From Bacilli bacterium (GTDB taxonomy: Bacteria > Bacillota_I > Bacilli_A > RF39 > UBA660), in assembly GCA_900758495.1 (NCBI GenBank), contig CAAERO010000030.1, positions 1-64,000 on the forward strand: a DNA stretch of 64,000 nucleotides, in the 5' to 3' direction. Position numbers and translations under genes: made by a program. This document shows, in pieces, positions 1 to 8,065 of this stretch. The first letter of the stretch is position 1; every line of letters starts with the position of its first letter. The notes under the pieces are model-generated. The model searched no databases, was not told the DNA's origin, and saw only the letters and a program-made list of their open reading frames with translations.

Positions 1-77
1 GGGCGATTAGCTCAGTTGGTTAGAGCACCTGCCTTACAAGCAGGGGGTCATAGGTTCGAGTCCTATATCGCCCACCA
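1..77 (+). tRNA. tRNA-Val (TAC)
   Basis: Full cloverleaf: acceptor gggcgat pairs with atcgccc, the anticodon loop cttacaa reads TAC, and CCA is encoded. First of ten tRNAs in one cluster; the window edge prevents seeing whether an rRNA operon lies upstream. Confidence 0.95.
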
Positions 78-84
78 TTAGGAT

Positions 85-160
85 GCCGAAATAGCTCAAT
101 AGGTAGAGCAACTGATTTGTAATCAGTAGGTTCCGGGTTCGATTCCTGGTTTCGGCACCA
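85..160 (+). tRNA. tRNA-Thr (TGT)
   Basis: Acceptor gccgaaa pairs with tttcggc; the anticodon loop tttgtaa reads TGT; 3' CCA is encoded. Confidence 0.95.
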
Positions 161-177
161 TTTTATTATTTATAATC

Positions 178-261
178 GGAGAGGTAGCGAAGTGGCTAAA
201 CGCGACAGACTGTAAATCTGTTCCTTCGGGTTCGATGGTTCGAATCCATCTCTCTCCACCA
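178..261 (+). tRNA. tRNA-Tyr (GTA)
   Basis: Class II tRNA with a long variable arm; acceptor ggagagg pairs with tctctcc (one G-T pair); anticodon GTA; CCA encoded. Confidence 0.95.
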
Positions 262-271
262 TCTTAGTTAT

Positions 272-346
272 TGCCTCGTAGCCAAGTGGTAAGGCATCAG
301 ACTTTGACTCTGACATGCGTTAGTTCGAATCTAACCGAGGCAACCA
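272..346 (+). tRNA. tRNA-Gln (TTG)
   Basis: Acceptor tgcctcg pairs with cgaggca; anticodon TTG; CCA encoded. Confidence 0.95.
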
Positions 347-360
347 TTTTTTAAATATTT

Positions 361-436
361 GATCCGCTAGCTCAGTCGGTAGAGCATTTGACTTTTAATC
401 AAAGGGTCATGAGTTCGAATCTCATGCGGGTCACCA
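361..436 (+). tRNA. tRNA-Lys (TTT)
   Basis: Acceptor gatccgc pairs with gcgggtc (one T-G pair); the anticodon loop cttttaa reads TTT; CCA encoded. Confidence 0.95.
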
Positions 437-442
437 TGATGT

Positions 443-531
443 GCCTGAGTGGCGGAATTGGTAGACGCACAGGACTTAAAATCCTGCGAAGGTCATACTT
501 CGTGCCGGTTCAAGTCCGGCCTTAGGCACCA
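443..531 (+). tRNA. tRNA-Leu (TAA)
   Basis: Class II tRNA with a long variable arm; acceptor gcctgag pairs with cttaggc; the loop cttaaaa reads TAA (TTA codons); CCA encoded. Confidence 0.95.
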
Positions 532-539
532 TTATTTTT

Positions 540-632
540 GGAGGAATACCCAAGTCTGGTTGAAGGGACCGGTCTTGAAAACCGGGAGGTCGTGCAAACG
601 GCGCAGGGGTTCGAATCCCTTTTCCTCCGCCA
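540..632 (+). tRNA. tRNA-Ser (TGA)
   Basis: Class II tRNA with a long variable arm; acceptor ggaggaa pairs with ttcctcc, discriminator G; the loop cttgaaa reads TGA (TCA codons); CCA encoded. Confidence 0.95.
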
Positions 633-653
633 CTTTGATTTTATATATGATAT

Positions 654-729
654 CGCGGGATGGAGCAGTTGGTAGCTCGTTGGGCTCATAACCCAGAGGT
701 CGGAGGTTCGAGTCCTCCTCCCGCAACCA
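654..729 (+). tRNA. initiator tRNA-fMet (CAT)
   Basis: Anticodon CAT. The first acceptor position is C opposite A (no 1-72 pair), and three G-C pairs flank the anticodon loop; both are hallmarks of the initiator tRNA. CCA encoded. Confidence 0.93.
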
Positions 730-730
730 T

Positions 731-807
731 GGTTCCGTGGTGCAGCTGGTTAACACGTCTGCCTGTCACGCAGAAGATCGCGGGTTCGAGCCCCGTCGGA
801 ACCGCCA
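731..807 (+). tRNA. tRNA-Asp (GTC)
   Basis: Acceptor ggttccg pairs with cggaacc, discriminator G; anticodon GTC; CCA encoded. Confidence 0.95.
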
Positions 808-812
808 TGTTT

Positions 813-888
813 GGTTTCATAGCTCAGTCGGTAGAGCAAAGGACTGAAAATCCTTGTGTCGGTGGTTCGATTCCACCTGGAACCACCA
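813..888 (+). tRNA. tRNA-Phe (GAA)
   Basis: Acceptor ggtttca pairs with tggaacc; anticodon GAA; CCA encoded. Last tRNA of the cluster. Confidence 0.95.
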
Positions 889-912
889 TTTGAATATAAT
901 TATACTTATTAG

Positions 913-950
913 AAACTGTAATAAAAAGATATAGATTATTACAGTTTTTT
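913..950 (+). terminator. terminator of the tRNA cluster
   Basis: Arms aactgtaata (914-923) and tattacagtt (937-946) form a 10-bp stem followed directly by a T run. Confidence 0.8.
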
Positions 951-1313
951 AGTTCTTAATATTTTTACCTTCTTTGATTTAATTAAGCACAATTCTTTCC
1001 AATAAAAAATTAGCTATATACTAACTAGACACACCTTCTTGCTTCTTTATGTAGAGAACTATCTATCTTATCTGCGTTCTTATATTTTATTAAAATATTT
1101 ACAGAAAAAAAACGCAAATAACAAAATAGTAAATGAGTATAAAAAATAATATCTTTGCTATTTTTAATTATAAGTTAGACAATACTATAAAACTCTATCT
1201 ACTAGTATTTAAGCAAAACAATATAATATTAATTATTGTCAAATTATGTCCACTTTGCAATTTTATACACTCAGTTTTTTTATGTATGTTATAATAATTA
1301 AAGGTGATGATAA
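951..1313. other. intergenic gap without recognisable gene
   Basis: About 360 bases of AT-rich sequence between the tRNA terminator and the reductase gene. The only clear signal is an extended -10 (TGT-TATAAT, 1287-1295) in front of the reductase. No repeat, RNA or short ORF with a convincing ribosome site was seen. Confidence 0.5.
1287..1295 (+). promoter_or_regulatory. extended -10 promoter of the SDR gene
   Basis: TGT followed by a perfect TATAAT, about 19 bases upstream of the start codon; no good -35 at the expected distance. Confidence 0.5.
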
Positions 1314-2054
1314 ATGTTTGAAAATAAAATTGTTTTGGTAACGGGTGGTACAAGAGGTATAGGATATTCTATAGTAGAAAACTTTTTGAAAGAATCTGCT
1401 ATAGTAGTCTTATTTGGTTCTAAGGAAGAAAGTGTATCAAAAGCTCTTAACTCTTTAAGACAGCTTAATTCTTCATATAAGGTAGAAGGTTATGCCACAG
1501 ATTTAGCTGATTTAAAAGCTGTAGAAGATGTTGTAAGTAGTTTGGCCCAAAAGTATGGAAAGATAGATGTTTTAGTTAATAATGCTGGGGTCTCTTCTAG
1601 TACACCAATTGTCAAATACACAAAAGAAGAAGCTGACAATATCGTTGATGTAAATATTAAGGGAGTTTTTAACACTTGTAAAGCTGTAGTTCCCTATATG
1701 AGTGGTGATAATGCTTCTATTGTCAATATTAGTTCTATGGTTAGTTTTTATGGTCAATCAAGTGGATGTTTATATCCTATGAGTAAATTTGCAGTTAATG
1801 GTATTACTAAGAGTTTGGCTAGAGAACTTGGAAAAAATAAAATTCGAGTTAATGCTGTAGCTCCAGGAATAACTGATACTGATATGGTAAAGAACCTACC
1901 AGATGAGATGATTAAACCATTGATTAATATGATACCTTTAGGAAGAATTGGTGAACCTGATGATATAGCTAATGCTGTATTATTCTTAGCAAGTGATAAA
2001 GCAAGCTATATTACAGGAACTATCCTTCAAGTGGATGGAGCAATGATAAGCTAG
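1314..2054 (+). CDS. SDR-family oxidoreductase, FabG-like
   Basis: A 246-residue short-chain dehydrogenase/reductase, the usual length of the family. The N-terminal Rossmann motif TGGTRGIG binds NAD(P), NNAG follows near residue 90, and the catalytic Ser (NISS) and YxxxK (YPMSK) are present. The C-terminal segment (ITGTILQVDGA) matches 3-oxoacyl-ACP reductase. In fatty-acid synthesis FabG reduces 3-oxoacyl-ACP, but no other fab gene lies nearby, so the substrate is unproven. The start follows AAAGGTGATGA. It stands alone, convergent with the next gene, overlapping it by 35 bases at the 3' ends. Confidence 0.88.
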   Translation: MFENKIVLVTGGTRGIGYSIVENFLKESAIVVLFGSKEESVSKALNSLRQLNSSYKVEGYATDLADLKAVEDVVSSLAQKYGKIDVLVNNAGVSSSTPIVKYTKEEADNIVDVNIKGVFNTCKAVVPYMSGDNASIVNISSMVSFYGQSSGCLYPMSKFAVNGITKSLARELGKNKIRVNAVAPGITDTDMVKNLPDEMIKPLINMIPLGRIGEPDDIANAVLFLASDKASYITGTILQVDGAMIS

Positions 2055-2619
2055 AAGTTATATCATCTTTGGTTTTATCTACTGTAATTAAACAATTAGA
2101 AAAAGATTCTGAATTATTATTTAAGAAAGTACAAAGTTTTGATAAATTTGATATTTTTTTAAAGTAAAGTTCGGTATCTTTTCTTTTTATTTTTAATGTA
2201 TTTTTATTGCTATTAGTTATTAAATAACCTGGATAATTATTCTTTTGTAGAAGCATATAGACTAATTTACTATTAGTTTCAAATGAAAAAGATATATTAT
2301 TATATTTTTGTATTTCCACTATAATTAAATCAATAAAAAGGTTATTTCTTTCTTTTTGATTTATAATATCAAAAATGATTTTTTTAGGATAATTTTTAAA
2401 TTTTTCCAGTAGCCTAGCTAAAGAATATATATTTTCATCTTCTTTAATAATTTCCCTAAAGGTCAAACCTTTCCAATATTTTAGTTTCTTTTTTTCATTA
2501 ATTACTATTATTTTATTGTCTTTTGTCATAGTAAGAATAAATTTAAAACCAGTAATAAATTTGTTGGTTAAAAGAAGATTATTATTTTCCTCAAAAGTAC
2601 CACCAATTATAATTTTCAT
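2020..2619 (-). CDS. degenerate GDPD-like protein
   Basis: 199 residues, ribosome site AGAAAGGA upstream. The order of elements resembles the N-terminal part of glycerophosphodiester phosphodiesterases: a beta strand where the family has ELDVQLTKDG (here FKFILTMTKDN), then a strand at the usual VIHD (here VIVINE), a 'LTFREI' helix and a 'SLARLLEKFKNYPKKIIFDI' segment like the family's SLEEVLELL...INIEIK. The metal-binding Glu/Asp and catalytic His of GDPD appear lost, and the protein is shorter than the usual ~240. A catalytically dead relative is the best guess; the family assignment rests on by-eye similarity. Confidence 0.45.
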   Translation of the reverse strand: MKIIIGGTFEENNNLLLTNKFITGFKFILTMTKDNKIIVINEKKKLKYWKGLTFREIIKEDENIYSLARLLEKFKNYPKKIIFDIINQKERNNLFIDLIIVEIQKYNNISFSFETNSKLVYMLLQKNNYPGYLITNSNKNTLKIKRKDTELYFKKISNLSKLCTFLNNNSESFSNCLITVDKTKDDITSSLSLLHPLEG

Positions 2620-2807
2620 AAATTAAATCCTTTCTCTTTATTAGTTTTAATGAATCCTTTGTAGCAGTTTAAGATTTTTTGCTATACTATAATATTTATC
2701 AGAATAAATGATTTTTAGGTAAGAAGTTTAAGACAATATTCAGTTTGTTATTTAACTATTTCAATGATATTAGTGATTCGCCCTATTATGTTTTATGTTT
2801 TTTCATC

Positions 2808-2836
2808 TTCAAAAATACTTAAAAATATGATATAAT
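2808..2836 (+). promoter_or_regulatory. promoter of recG
   Basis: TTCAAA (2808-2813), 17-base spacer, TATAAT (2831-2836), about 27 bases upstream of the GTG start. Confidence 0.55.
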
Positions 2837-2862
2837 ATCAGGCAGAAGAAGAGGTGGTAGTT

Positions 2863-4854
2863 GTGGCATTAAAAGATGTTAGAGGGATAGGACCAAGGTC
2901 TTTGAATCTTCTTAATAAATTGGGTATTATTACAGTTGATGATTTAGTAACGCATTATCCTTTTCGATATGATATATTGCAAAGAGGTTCGCTTACTGAT
3001 ACTATGGATGGCGAACACATTATAATAGATGGTAGAATAGAAAGTAGTCCAATATTGGTTAGATTTAAGGCAGGGCTTAATAAAATGAATTTTCGGCTTG
3101 TTACAGCTTCGGGTGTAGTAGGTATTTCTATATTTAATAGAGCATTTTTAAAAAGTCATTTGCTTGTAGGTACGGGTGTTACAGTAATAGGTAAGTTTGA
3201 TAGAAAGAAAAATGTTATTACAGCATCAGATATTAAATTAGAAACATTATCGGCTAAGATTAAAATAGAACCAATTTATCATTTGACTAATGGCTTAACT
3301 AATAAAAATATGTCAACATATATAAATATGGCTCTACTTGGAAATTATAAAGAAATAACTGACTTTATTCCTGTAGAATATCAAGAAAAATATAATTTTG
3401 TTAATAAAAGAACGGCTCTAAATATAATTCATAATCCTCCTTCAATAGAAAAATTAAAAGAGGCAAAAAATAGACTTAAATATGAAGAATTATTTTCCTT
3501 TATGTTTAAAATTAATTACTTAAAATTAGAAAATAAGAAAAAAAATTCTGGCATAAAGAAGAAAATAGATGATACTAAAATAGAAGAATTTATTAAGACT
3601 TTACCATTTGAATTAACTTCCGATCAGAAGACAGCTGTTAGAGATATATTGAATGATTTAAAGGAAGAAGGAAAAATGAATCGTCTTCTTCAAGGCGATG
3701 TAGGTAGTGGTAAGACGATAGTGGCTTTTTTAGCAATTTATGCTAACTATTTAGCTGGATACCAAAGTGCTTTAATGGCTCCAACAGAAATACTGGCTGT
3801 TCAACATTTTAATAATATGAGTAATCTTTTTAAGAATACTAAACTACGCATTTCCCTTTTAACTGGTTCTACGTCTAAAAAGGAAAAAGATAAGATTTTA
3901 GTTAGTCTTGCTCAAAATGATATAGATGTCATAATTGGAACACATTCATTAATTCAAGAAGAAGTTGAATATTTTAATCTTGGACTTGTGATTACAGATG
4001 AACAACATAGATTTGGGGTTAATCAGCGAGCTAATTTACAAAATAAAGGTAAAAAACCAGATACTCTTTATATGAGTGCTACACCAATTCCAAGAACTTA
4101 TGCTTTAACTATTTTTGGAGATATGGATGTATCTACAATAAAGACTAGACCAAAGGGAAGAAAAAAGATTCATACAGTTCTAAAAAATGAACAGGATATG
4201 AAGGAAGTATTAGCAATGATGTATGAAGAATTGAAGGTAGACCATCAAATATACGTAATTGCACCTTTAATAGAAGAAAGTGAAACAAGCGATTTAACTA
4301 ATGTTAATGAACTTAAAGATAAATTAACAGTTGCTTTTGGCAGTAAATATAAAATAGGATTAATTCATGGAAAGATGGCTACGGCAGTTAAAGATAAAGT
4401 TATGGAGGACTTTCTTCTTAATAAGTGTCAAATATTAATTAGCACTACTGTAATAGAAGTTGGAGTTGATGTGCCTAATGCCACAATGATGGTTATTTTT
4501 GATGCCAATAGGTTTGGTCTTTCAACTCTCCATCAATTACGTGGAAGAGTAGGCAGAAATGATTTACAGTCACACTGTATTTTAATAAGTAATCATGATA
4601 CTGAAAGACTCCATATTATGGAGAAAACTTCTGATGGTTTTGAAATTAGTGAAGAGGATTTTAAACTTAGAGGACATGGTGATTTATTTGGAACTAAGCA
4701 AAGTGGGGATATGACATTTAAAATAGCTGATATTAAAAATGACTATTCTATCCTTTTAAAAGCAAAAGAAGATTCTTATAATTATTTACTTAAAAAAGCA
4801 GAGGAAGAAAAGTTATTAAAACAAAAAATAATCGATTCAATTATACATAGTTAA
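2863..4854 (+). CDS. recG: ATP-dependent DNA helicase RecG
   Basis: Branched-DNA helicase that remodels stalled forks and Holliday junctions. The N-terminal wedge/OB region is followed by a superfamily 2 motor: Walker A GDVGSGKT, DEQH box (ITDEQHRFGV), SATPIPRT, and the RecG-typical QLRGRVGR motif VI. Length (663) is slightly below the common 680. GTG at 2863 is preferred because GAGGTGG sits at proper distance; an in-frame GTG at 2854 lies inside that ribosome site. Transcribed alone. Confidence 0.95.
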   Translation: MALKDVRGIGPRSLNLLNKLGIITVDDLVTHYPFRYDILQRGSLTDTMDGEHIIIDGRIESSPILVRFKAGLNKMNFRLVTASGVVGISIFNRAFLKSHLLVGTGVTVIGKFDRKKNVITASDIKLETLSAKIKIEPIYHLTNGLTNKNMSTYINMALLGNYKEITDFIPVEYQEKYNFVNKRTALNIIHNPPSIEKLKEAKNRLKYEELFSFMFKINYLKLENKKKNSGIKKKIDDTKIEEFIKTLPFELTSDQKTAVRDILNDLKEEGKMNRLLQGDVGSGKTIVAFLAIYANYLAGYQSALMAPTEILAVQHFNNMSNLFKNTKLRISLLTGSTSKKEKDKILVSLAQNDIDVIIGTHSLIQEEVEYFNLGLVITDEQHRFGVNQRANLQNKGKKPDTLYMSATPIPRTYALTIFGDMDVSTIKTRPKGRKKIHTVLKNEQDMKEVLAMMYEELKVDHQIYVIAPLIEESETSDLTNVNELKDKLTVAFGSKYKIGLIHGKMATAVKDKVMEDFLLNKCQILISTTVIEVGVDVPNATMMVIFDANRFGLSTLHQLRGRVGRNDLQSHCILISNHDTERLHIMEKTSDGFEISEEDFKLRGHGDLFGTKQSGDMTFKIADIKNDYSILLKAKEDSYNYLLKKAEEEKLLKQKIIDSIIHS

Positions 4855-4886
4855 GTGTAAAGAAATTAAAAGTTTGTGAAATAAAA

Positions 4887-4915
4887 TTGACATCTTAATA
4901 AAATTTAGATATCAT
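4887..4915 (+). promoter_or_regulatory. strong orphan promoter downstream of recG
   Basis: Perfect TTGACA (4887-4892), 17-base spacer, TATCAT (4910-4915, 5 of 6). It lies 33 bases after the recG stop and has no annotated gene in front of it. Confidence 0.6.
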
Positions 4916-4921
4916 TAGATT

Positions 4922-5227
4922 ACATAATAAATAGTACTCAAGTCATTATTTATTATGGAGTATAATCTACTGCTTTTTATGTAGATATACTTACCGAAAC
5001 CCCCTGAAATCCCGTCAGAAATGGCGGGATACTTTGTTTATAAGGGCTTTATGCCATTTGATATATGTATTAGGTACCCATTTTAATTTAGTTTGTCTAT
5101 AATATTAATTATTTCATTGAAAAAGTAAATGTCAACAAAGAAATATCAAGTAAGCAATGGATATGGAATATGAATTAGGCTATTAACAATAGCAAAGTGA
5201 GGTTATAGTATTTATCTCGCTTTTTTA
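4922..5227 (+). ncRNA. candidate structured non-coding RNA
   Basis: A ~300-base interval bounded by the strong promoter at 4887-4915 and an intrinsic terminator at 5194-5227, without a plausible ORF. Its 5' end forms an 11-bp hairpin (4923-4933 with 4947-4957), and the middle holds a 9-bp GC-rich stem capped by a GAAA tetraloop (5009-5030). It does not match tmRNA, RNase P, SRP or 6S RNA features I can recognise. A 21-codon ORF at 5021-5086 has no ribosome site. The call rests on signal placement only. Confidence 0.45.
5194..5227 (+). terminator. terminator of the candidate ncRNA
   Basis: aaagtgag (5194-5201) pairs with ctcgcttt (5216-5223, one T-G pair), leading into a T tract. Confidence 0.6.
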
Positions 5228-5254
5228 CTTTCAAAAGAAGTTTACCAGTAAAAA

Positions 5255-5297
5255 CTAAACAAATAAAAGGAAACTAGTCTTTTAGCTAATTTCCTTT
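5255..5297 (-). terminator. terminator of prsA
   Basis: aaaggaaa (5266-5273) pairs with tttccttt (5290-5297); on the minus strand the stem is followed by a T-rich tail. Confidence 0.5.
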
Positions 5298-5304
5298 AAA
5301 TGTA

Positions 5305-6327
5305 TTAATTATTACTTGAAGATGAACTACTACTTGTTTTAGCATTTTCAATTAGTTTATCCATATATTCATCATAATCTTTCTTTAATGAATCATCTTT
5401 AAATTCTACGCCAGCTTTTTTTCTAACTTCAATAAGTGTTTCATAACGTAGAGTAGCATCATTGCTTAATTTTTCTTCAGTTAACTTTTTTAATATAGTG
5501 TCTTTAGACTTCTTTAAAGAGGCCTTTTTCTTTTGATCAACTTTTAAGATAATGTGATAACCATAAGCTGATTTAACTGGTTCAGTTGTATATTTACCTT
5601 TTTCAAGCTTGATAGAAGCATTTAAGAAAGCTTCATCCATACCACTATCTTTATTAAAGTAATCAATTAATCCACCATCAGATTTACTACCAGTATCATC
5701 ACTATTTTTCTTAGCAAGCTTTTCAAAGTCTGCTCCATCGTCTAATTGCTTAATTAGTTTTTTAGCTTTTTCAAGAGCTTTCTTCTCAGCATCTTCTTTT
5801 TCTTCAGTTGACATATCTGAAGTAGTCTTTGGTTTAATTAAGATGTGTCTTACTTTCATATCACCGATAATTTCTTCATCATAATACTTTTGAATTTCAT
5901 CGTCTTTAATATTATCTTTGATATAATCTTCAACAGCTAAATTTCTCTTGTATTCAAGTGCAATCATATCACGAAGTTCATCAACAGAACTAACACCTAA
6001 GTATTGTTTAATAGCTGCTAAGAAAGTATCATCATCATTATTATACTGTGATTTCATTTGAGTTACTTGATTATCAACATAAGTAGTTTCTTCATCAGTA
6101 GTTTTATATTTCTTATCTAAGATACTATGATCAATCATATCGATTAAGATACTAATACCATACTTATCTCTTAAACTTTCATATAAAGTATCAGTCTTAA
6201 TTTTACCGCCATCATATTTGACAATAGTTGAATTTTTCTCAAGTTCCGCTTTTTTACCACATCCTGTTACTAAAAAACAAACAGCAACAATAAGTAATAG
6301 AAATGCTATGTTTTTCTTCTTTTGCAT
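5305..6327 (-). CDS. prsA: PrsA-like peptidyl-prolyl isomerase lipoprotein
   Basis: Extracellular foldase anchored in the membrane as a lipoprotein. The N-terminus has a charged region, a hydrophobic stretch and the lipobox LVTGC. A parvulin (PpiC) domain sits mid-protein, from MKVRHILIKP to YGYHIILK, flanked by helical chaperone-like regions; the C-terminus is a Ser-rich tail. Start is the ATG of MQKKKN at 6327, since AAAGGAGG lies just upstream; a longer frame starting at 6354 would bury that site. 340 residues, normal for PrsA. Probably assists folding of exported proteins such as those encoded further on. Confidence 0.9.
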   Translation of the reverse strand: MQKKKNIAFLLLIVAVCFLVTGCGKKAELEKNSTIVKYDGGKIKTDTLYESLRDKYGISILIDMIDHSILDKKYKTTDEETTYVDNQVTQMKSQYNNDDDTFLAAIKQYLGVSSVDELRDMIALEYKRNLAVEDYIKDNIKDDEIQKYYDEEIIGDMKVRHILIKPKTTSDMSTEEKEDAEKKALEKAKKLIKQLDDGADFEKLAKKNSDDTGSKSDGGLIDYFNKDSGMDEAFLNASIKLEKGKYTTEPVKSAYGYHIILKVDQKKKASLKKSKDTILKKLTEEKLSNDATLRYETLIEVRKKAGVEFKDDSLKKDYDEYMDKLIENAKTSSSSSSSNN

Positions 6328-6362
6328 ATTTTTTCCTCCTTTTATCATTGACATGCAACATA

Positions 6363-6391
6363 ATCATAACAAACCTTTAAAAAATAAGCAA
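6363..6391 (-). promoter_or_regulatory. promoter of prsA
   Basis: Minus strand TTGCTT (6391-6386), 17-base spacer, TATGAT (6368-6363). Confidence 0.6.
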
Positions 6392-6419
6392 TAAATGAGA
6401 AGAAAAGTCCTTAAAAAAG

Positions 6420-6428
6420 TGCTATAAT
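6420..6428 (+). promoter_or_regulatory. extended -10 of the acetyltransferase gene
   Basis: TGC followed by a perfect TATAAT, 20 bases before the start codon. Confidence 0.55.
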
Positions 6429-6448
6429 TTTTATAGAGGATTGATATT

Positions 6449-6925
6449 ATGATAAAACTTAGAACATTTAATTTAGAAAAAATTGATAAAATAAAGCATT
6501 ATGACTTGTTAATGAAACTCAGTAGAGATGAATCAGTGCAAGAATATATTTCGCATAATTTTATAAGATTTGTAGATAAGTACCAATCAGAAGATGAGAA
6601 AATAGCACCTAATAAATCATATGTTGTAAAAAAAGATAAGCAAAATATTGGGGTAGTTGGTACTCTAAATTTATCAAGTGTCGGCGAATTAGAGATTTGG
6701 TATGCAATTGATAAAGACTTAAGAGGAGAAGGATATGGCGAAAAAGTCTTAGCTGAAGTAACACCATACCTAATAGAAAACGTTTCAAATCTAGAGGATA
6801 TAGAGTTAAGAATTAAAAAGAAAAATTTAGCTAGTAAGAAAATAGCAGAAAATAATGGTTATATTTTGGAATACGATGATAATGATACTGATATTTACCA
6901 TTATTTTGGAAATAATAAAAAGTAA
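6449..6925 (+). CDS. GNAT-family N-acetyltransferase
   Basis: 158 residues. The acetyl-CoA pyrophosphate loop is visible as LRGEGYGEKVL (R-x-x-G-x-G type) after the strand ELEIWYAI, and a C-terminal NNGYILE segment fits the GNAT fold (NxGFxxE). The class transfers an acetyl group from acetyl-CoA to an amine; the substrate cannot be told from sequence. Monocistronic, with its own extended -10 promoter. Confidence 0.8.
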   Translation: MIKLRTFNLEKIDKIKHYDLLMKLSRDESVQEYISHNFIRFVDKYQSEDEKIAPNKSYVVKKDKQNIGVVGTLNLSSVGELEIWYAIDKDLRGEGYGEKVLAEVTPYLIENVSNLEDIELRIKKKNLASKKIAENNGYILEYDDNDTDIYHYFGNNKK

Positions 6926-7006
6926 TTAAAAACTTTCTAAACAATCACACATTTTGAAAATTACCATAAAATAATGTGAACACTAGAAAAAAAGGAGGAT
7001 TAATTT

Positions 7007-7087
7007 ATGGGTAATTGCAATTCATCAAGTGCTATTGTTTTAGTATTATTTATTTTACTAGTTATTATTATAGGTGCCTATATTTAA
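7007..7087 (+). CDS. tiny membrane protein, YjcZ-like
   Basis: 26 residues: a short polar head (MGNCNSSSA) and one hydrophobic helix ending GAYI. It is preceded by a near-perfect AAAGGAGG, so it is very likely translated. Layout and size match the YjcZ-type tiny transmembrane proteins of Bacilli, some of which are made in sporulation. It forms a pair with the next small gene. Confidence 0.6.
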   Translation: MGNCNSSSAIVLVLFILLVIIIGAYI

Positions 7088-7108
7088 TTTTTAAAGGGAG
7101 GTGTTAAA

Positions 7109-7237
7109 ATGTCTTGTTCAAATAATCAACCAGTAACAACTTCTTGTAGTTGTTCTAGACCTAGAAATAGTTTTGTTATCATTATCGTTTTATATATCTT
7201 ATTAGCAATAATTTTAGGAAGCGTATGTACTTGGTAA
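7109..7237 (+). CDS. tiny Cys-rich membrane protein
   Basis: 42 residues: a Cys/Ser/Asn-rich head (CxC motif at residues 13-15) and one membrane helix, ending VCTW. Ribosome site AAAGGGAGG. Second of a two-gene unit with the YjcZ-like peptide, 21 bases apart, followed by a clear terminator. No function known to me. Confidence 0.6.
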   Translation: MSCSNNQPVTTSCSCSRPRNSFVIIIVLYILLAIILGSVCTW

Positions 7238-7242
7238 TAAAT

Positions 7243-7271
7243 CCTTAGAGCTTTGTTTCTAAGGCTTTTTT
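7243..7271 (+). terminator. terminator of the small membrane-protein pair
   Basis: ccttaga (7243-7249) pairs with tctaagg (7258-7264), then a C and a T run. Confidence 0.75.
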
Positions 7272-7319
7272 CTTAATAATATGTAATTGAAATTGCAACT
7301 GAAATATAAAAAAATGATG

Positions 7320-7378
7320 AGTTATCGCCCAATTTTACTATAAAATACCTAAAAAGTGATCGATAACTTGCTTTTTTT
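7320..7378 (+). other. nested hairpin followed by a T run
   Basis: agttatcg (7320-7327) pairs perfectly with cgataact (7361-7368); the loop holds a second hairpin (atttta/taaaat), and T7 follows. It looks like a terminator or attenuator upstream of the membrane-protein gene, but no gene ends here. Confidence 0.35.
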
Positions 7379-7423
7379 AGTATAAAAACAAGATGATGTT
7401 AAAAACTATTATTGGTGATTATT

Positions 7424-7924
7424 ATGTACTATTATTTATCTTATTTTTTTATTTTTTCAATAATTGGTTATATTTATGAGAACGTTTTTCATTTAATACT
7501 TAAGGGTAGTTTAACTAATAATCCATTTATTGGTCCTTATATGCCAGTTTATGGGTTTGGAATAGTGATAATGCTTTTAATGGAAAATTTTGTATTTAAA
7601 AAGTTTAAAATGCCAAGATGGGGAAAAATATTGCTAACATTATTATTAAACTTTTTTATTTTAACTATTTTAGAATTGATTGGTGGTAATATTGTTGAAT
7701 ATTTCTTTCATAAATCTTTTTGGGACTATAGTGATTTTAGATTCAATTATGGTAAATATATAGCAGTTGAAGTATCACTTGGTTGGGTTATTGCTAGTTA
7801 TATATTTTTGTTTATTGTAAAAAAGTATTTGGATAAGGTAATTACCAAAGTACCTAGAAGCTTAACTAATATCTTCATTGTAATTTTCTTATTAGATTTT
7901 ATTTATTCTTTCTTTTTAAGATAA
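7424..7924 (+). CDS. putative ABC-transporter type IV membrane protein (CmpB-like)
   Basis: 166 residues with about four to five membrane helices. It carries the hallmarks of the PF06541 family: GYIYENVFH near the N-terminus, GPYMPVYGFG, and LELIGGN...FWDYSDFRFN. Function of the family is not established despite the ABC-transporter name. ATG at 7424 is chosen (GGTGAT upstream); a frame extended to 7412 would need a TTG start. Monocistronic. Confidence 0.75.
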   Translation: MYYYLSYFFIFSIIGYIYENVFHLILKGSLTNNPFIGPYMPVYGFGIVIMLLMENFVFKKFKMPRWGKILLTLLLNFFILTILELIGGNIVEYFFHKSFWDYSDFRFNYGKYIAVEVSLGWVIASYIFLFIVKKYLDKVITKVPRSLTNIFIVIFLLDFIYSFFLR

Positions 7925-8036
7925 TTAGTAAAATTGGTTATCTAATTAAAAACTATTTTCAAAGCTTTTTAAATAGATTATAAATTAGATGTTATGATTG
8001 ATATATTATTGTACAAACTTACAACTTAACATTATA

Positions 8037-8063
8037 AAAAGGAGTATGTATAAAGCTCCTTTT
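8037..8063. terminator. bidirectional terminator between convergent genes
   Basis: aaaaggag (8037-8044) pairs with ctcctttt (8056-8063); T-rich on both sides. Confidence 0.7.
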
Positions 8064-8065
8064 CA

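Noticed and set aside
449..893. Three ORFs of 74-80 codons across the tRNA cluster
   Set aside because: They run through tRNA genes on both strands and have no ribosome sites.
5021..5086. 21-codon ORF in the recG-prsA gap
   Set aside because: No ribosome site, and its start lies in the GC-rich hairpin.
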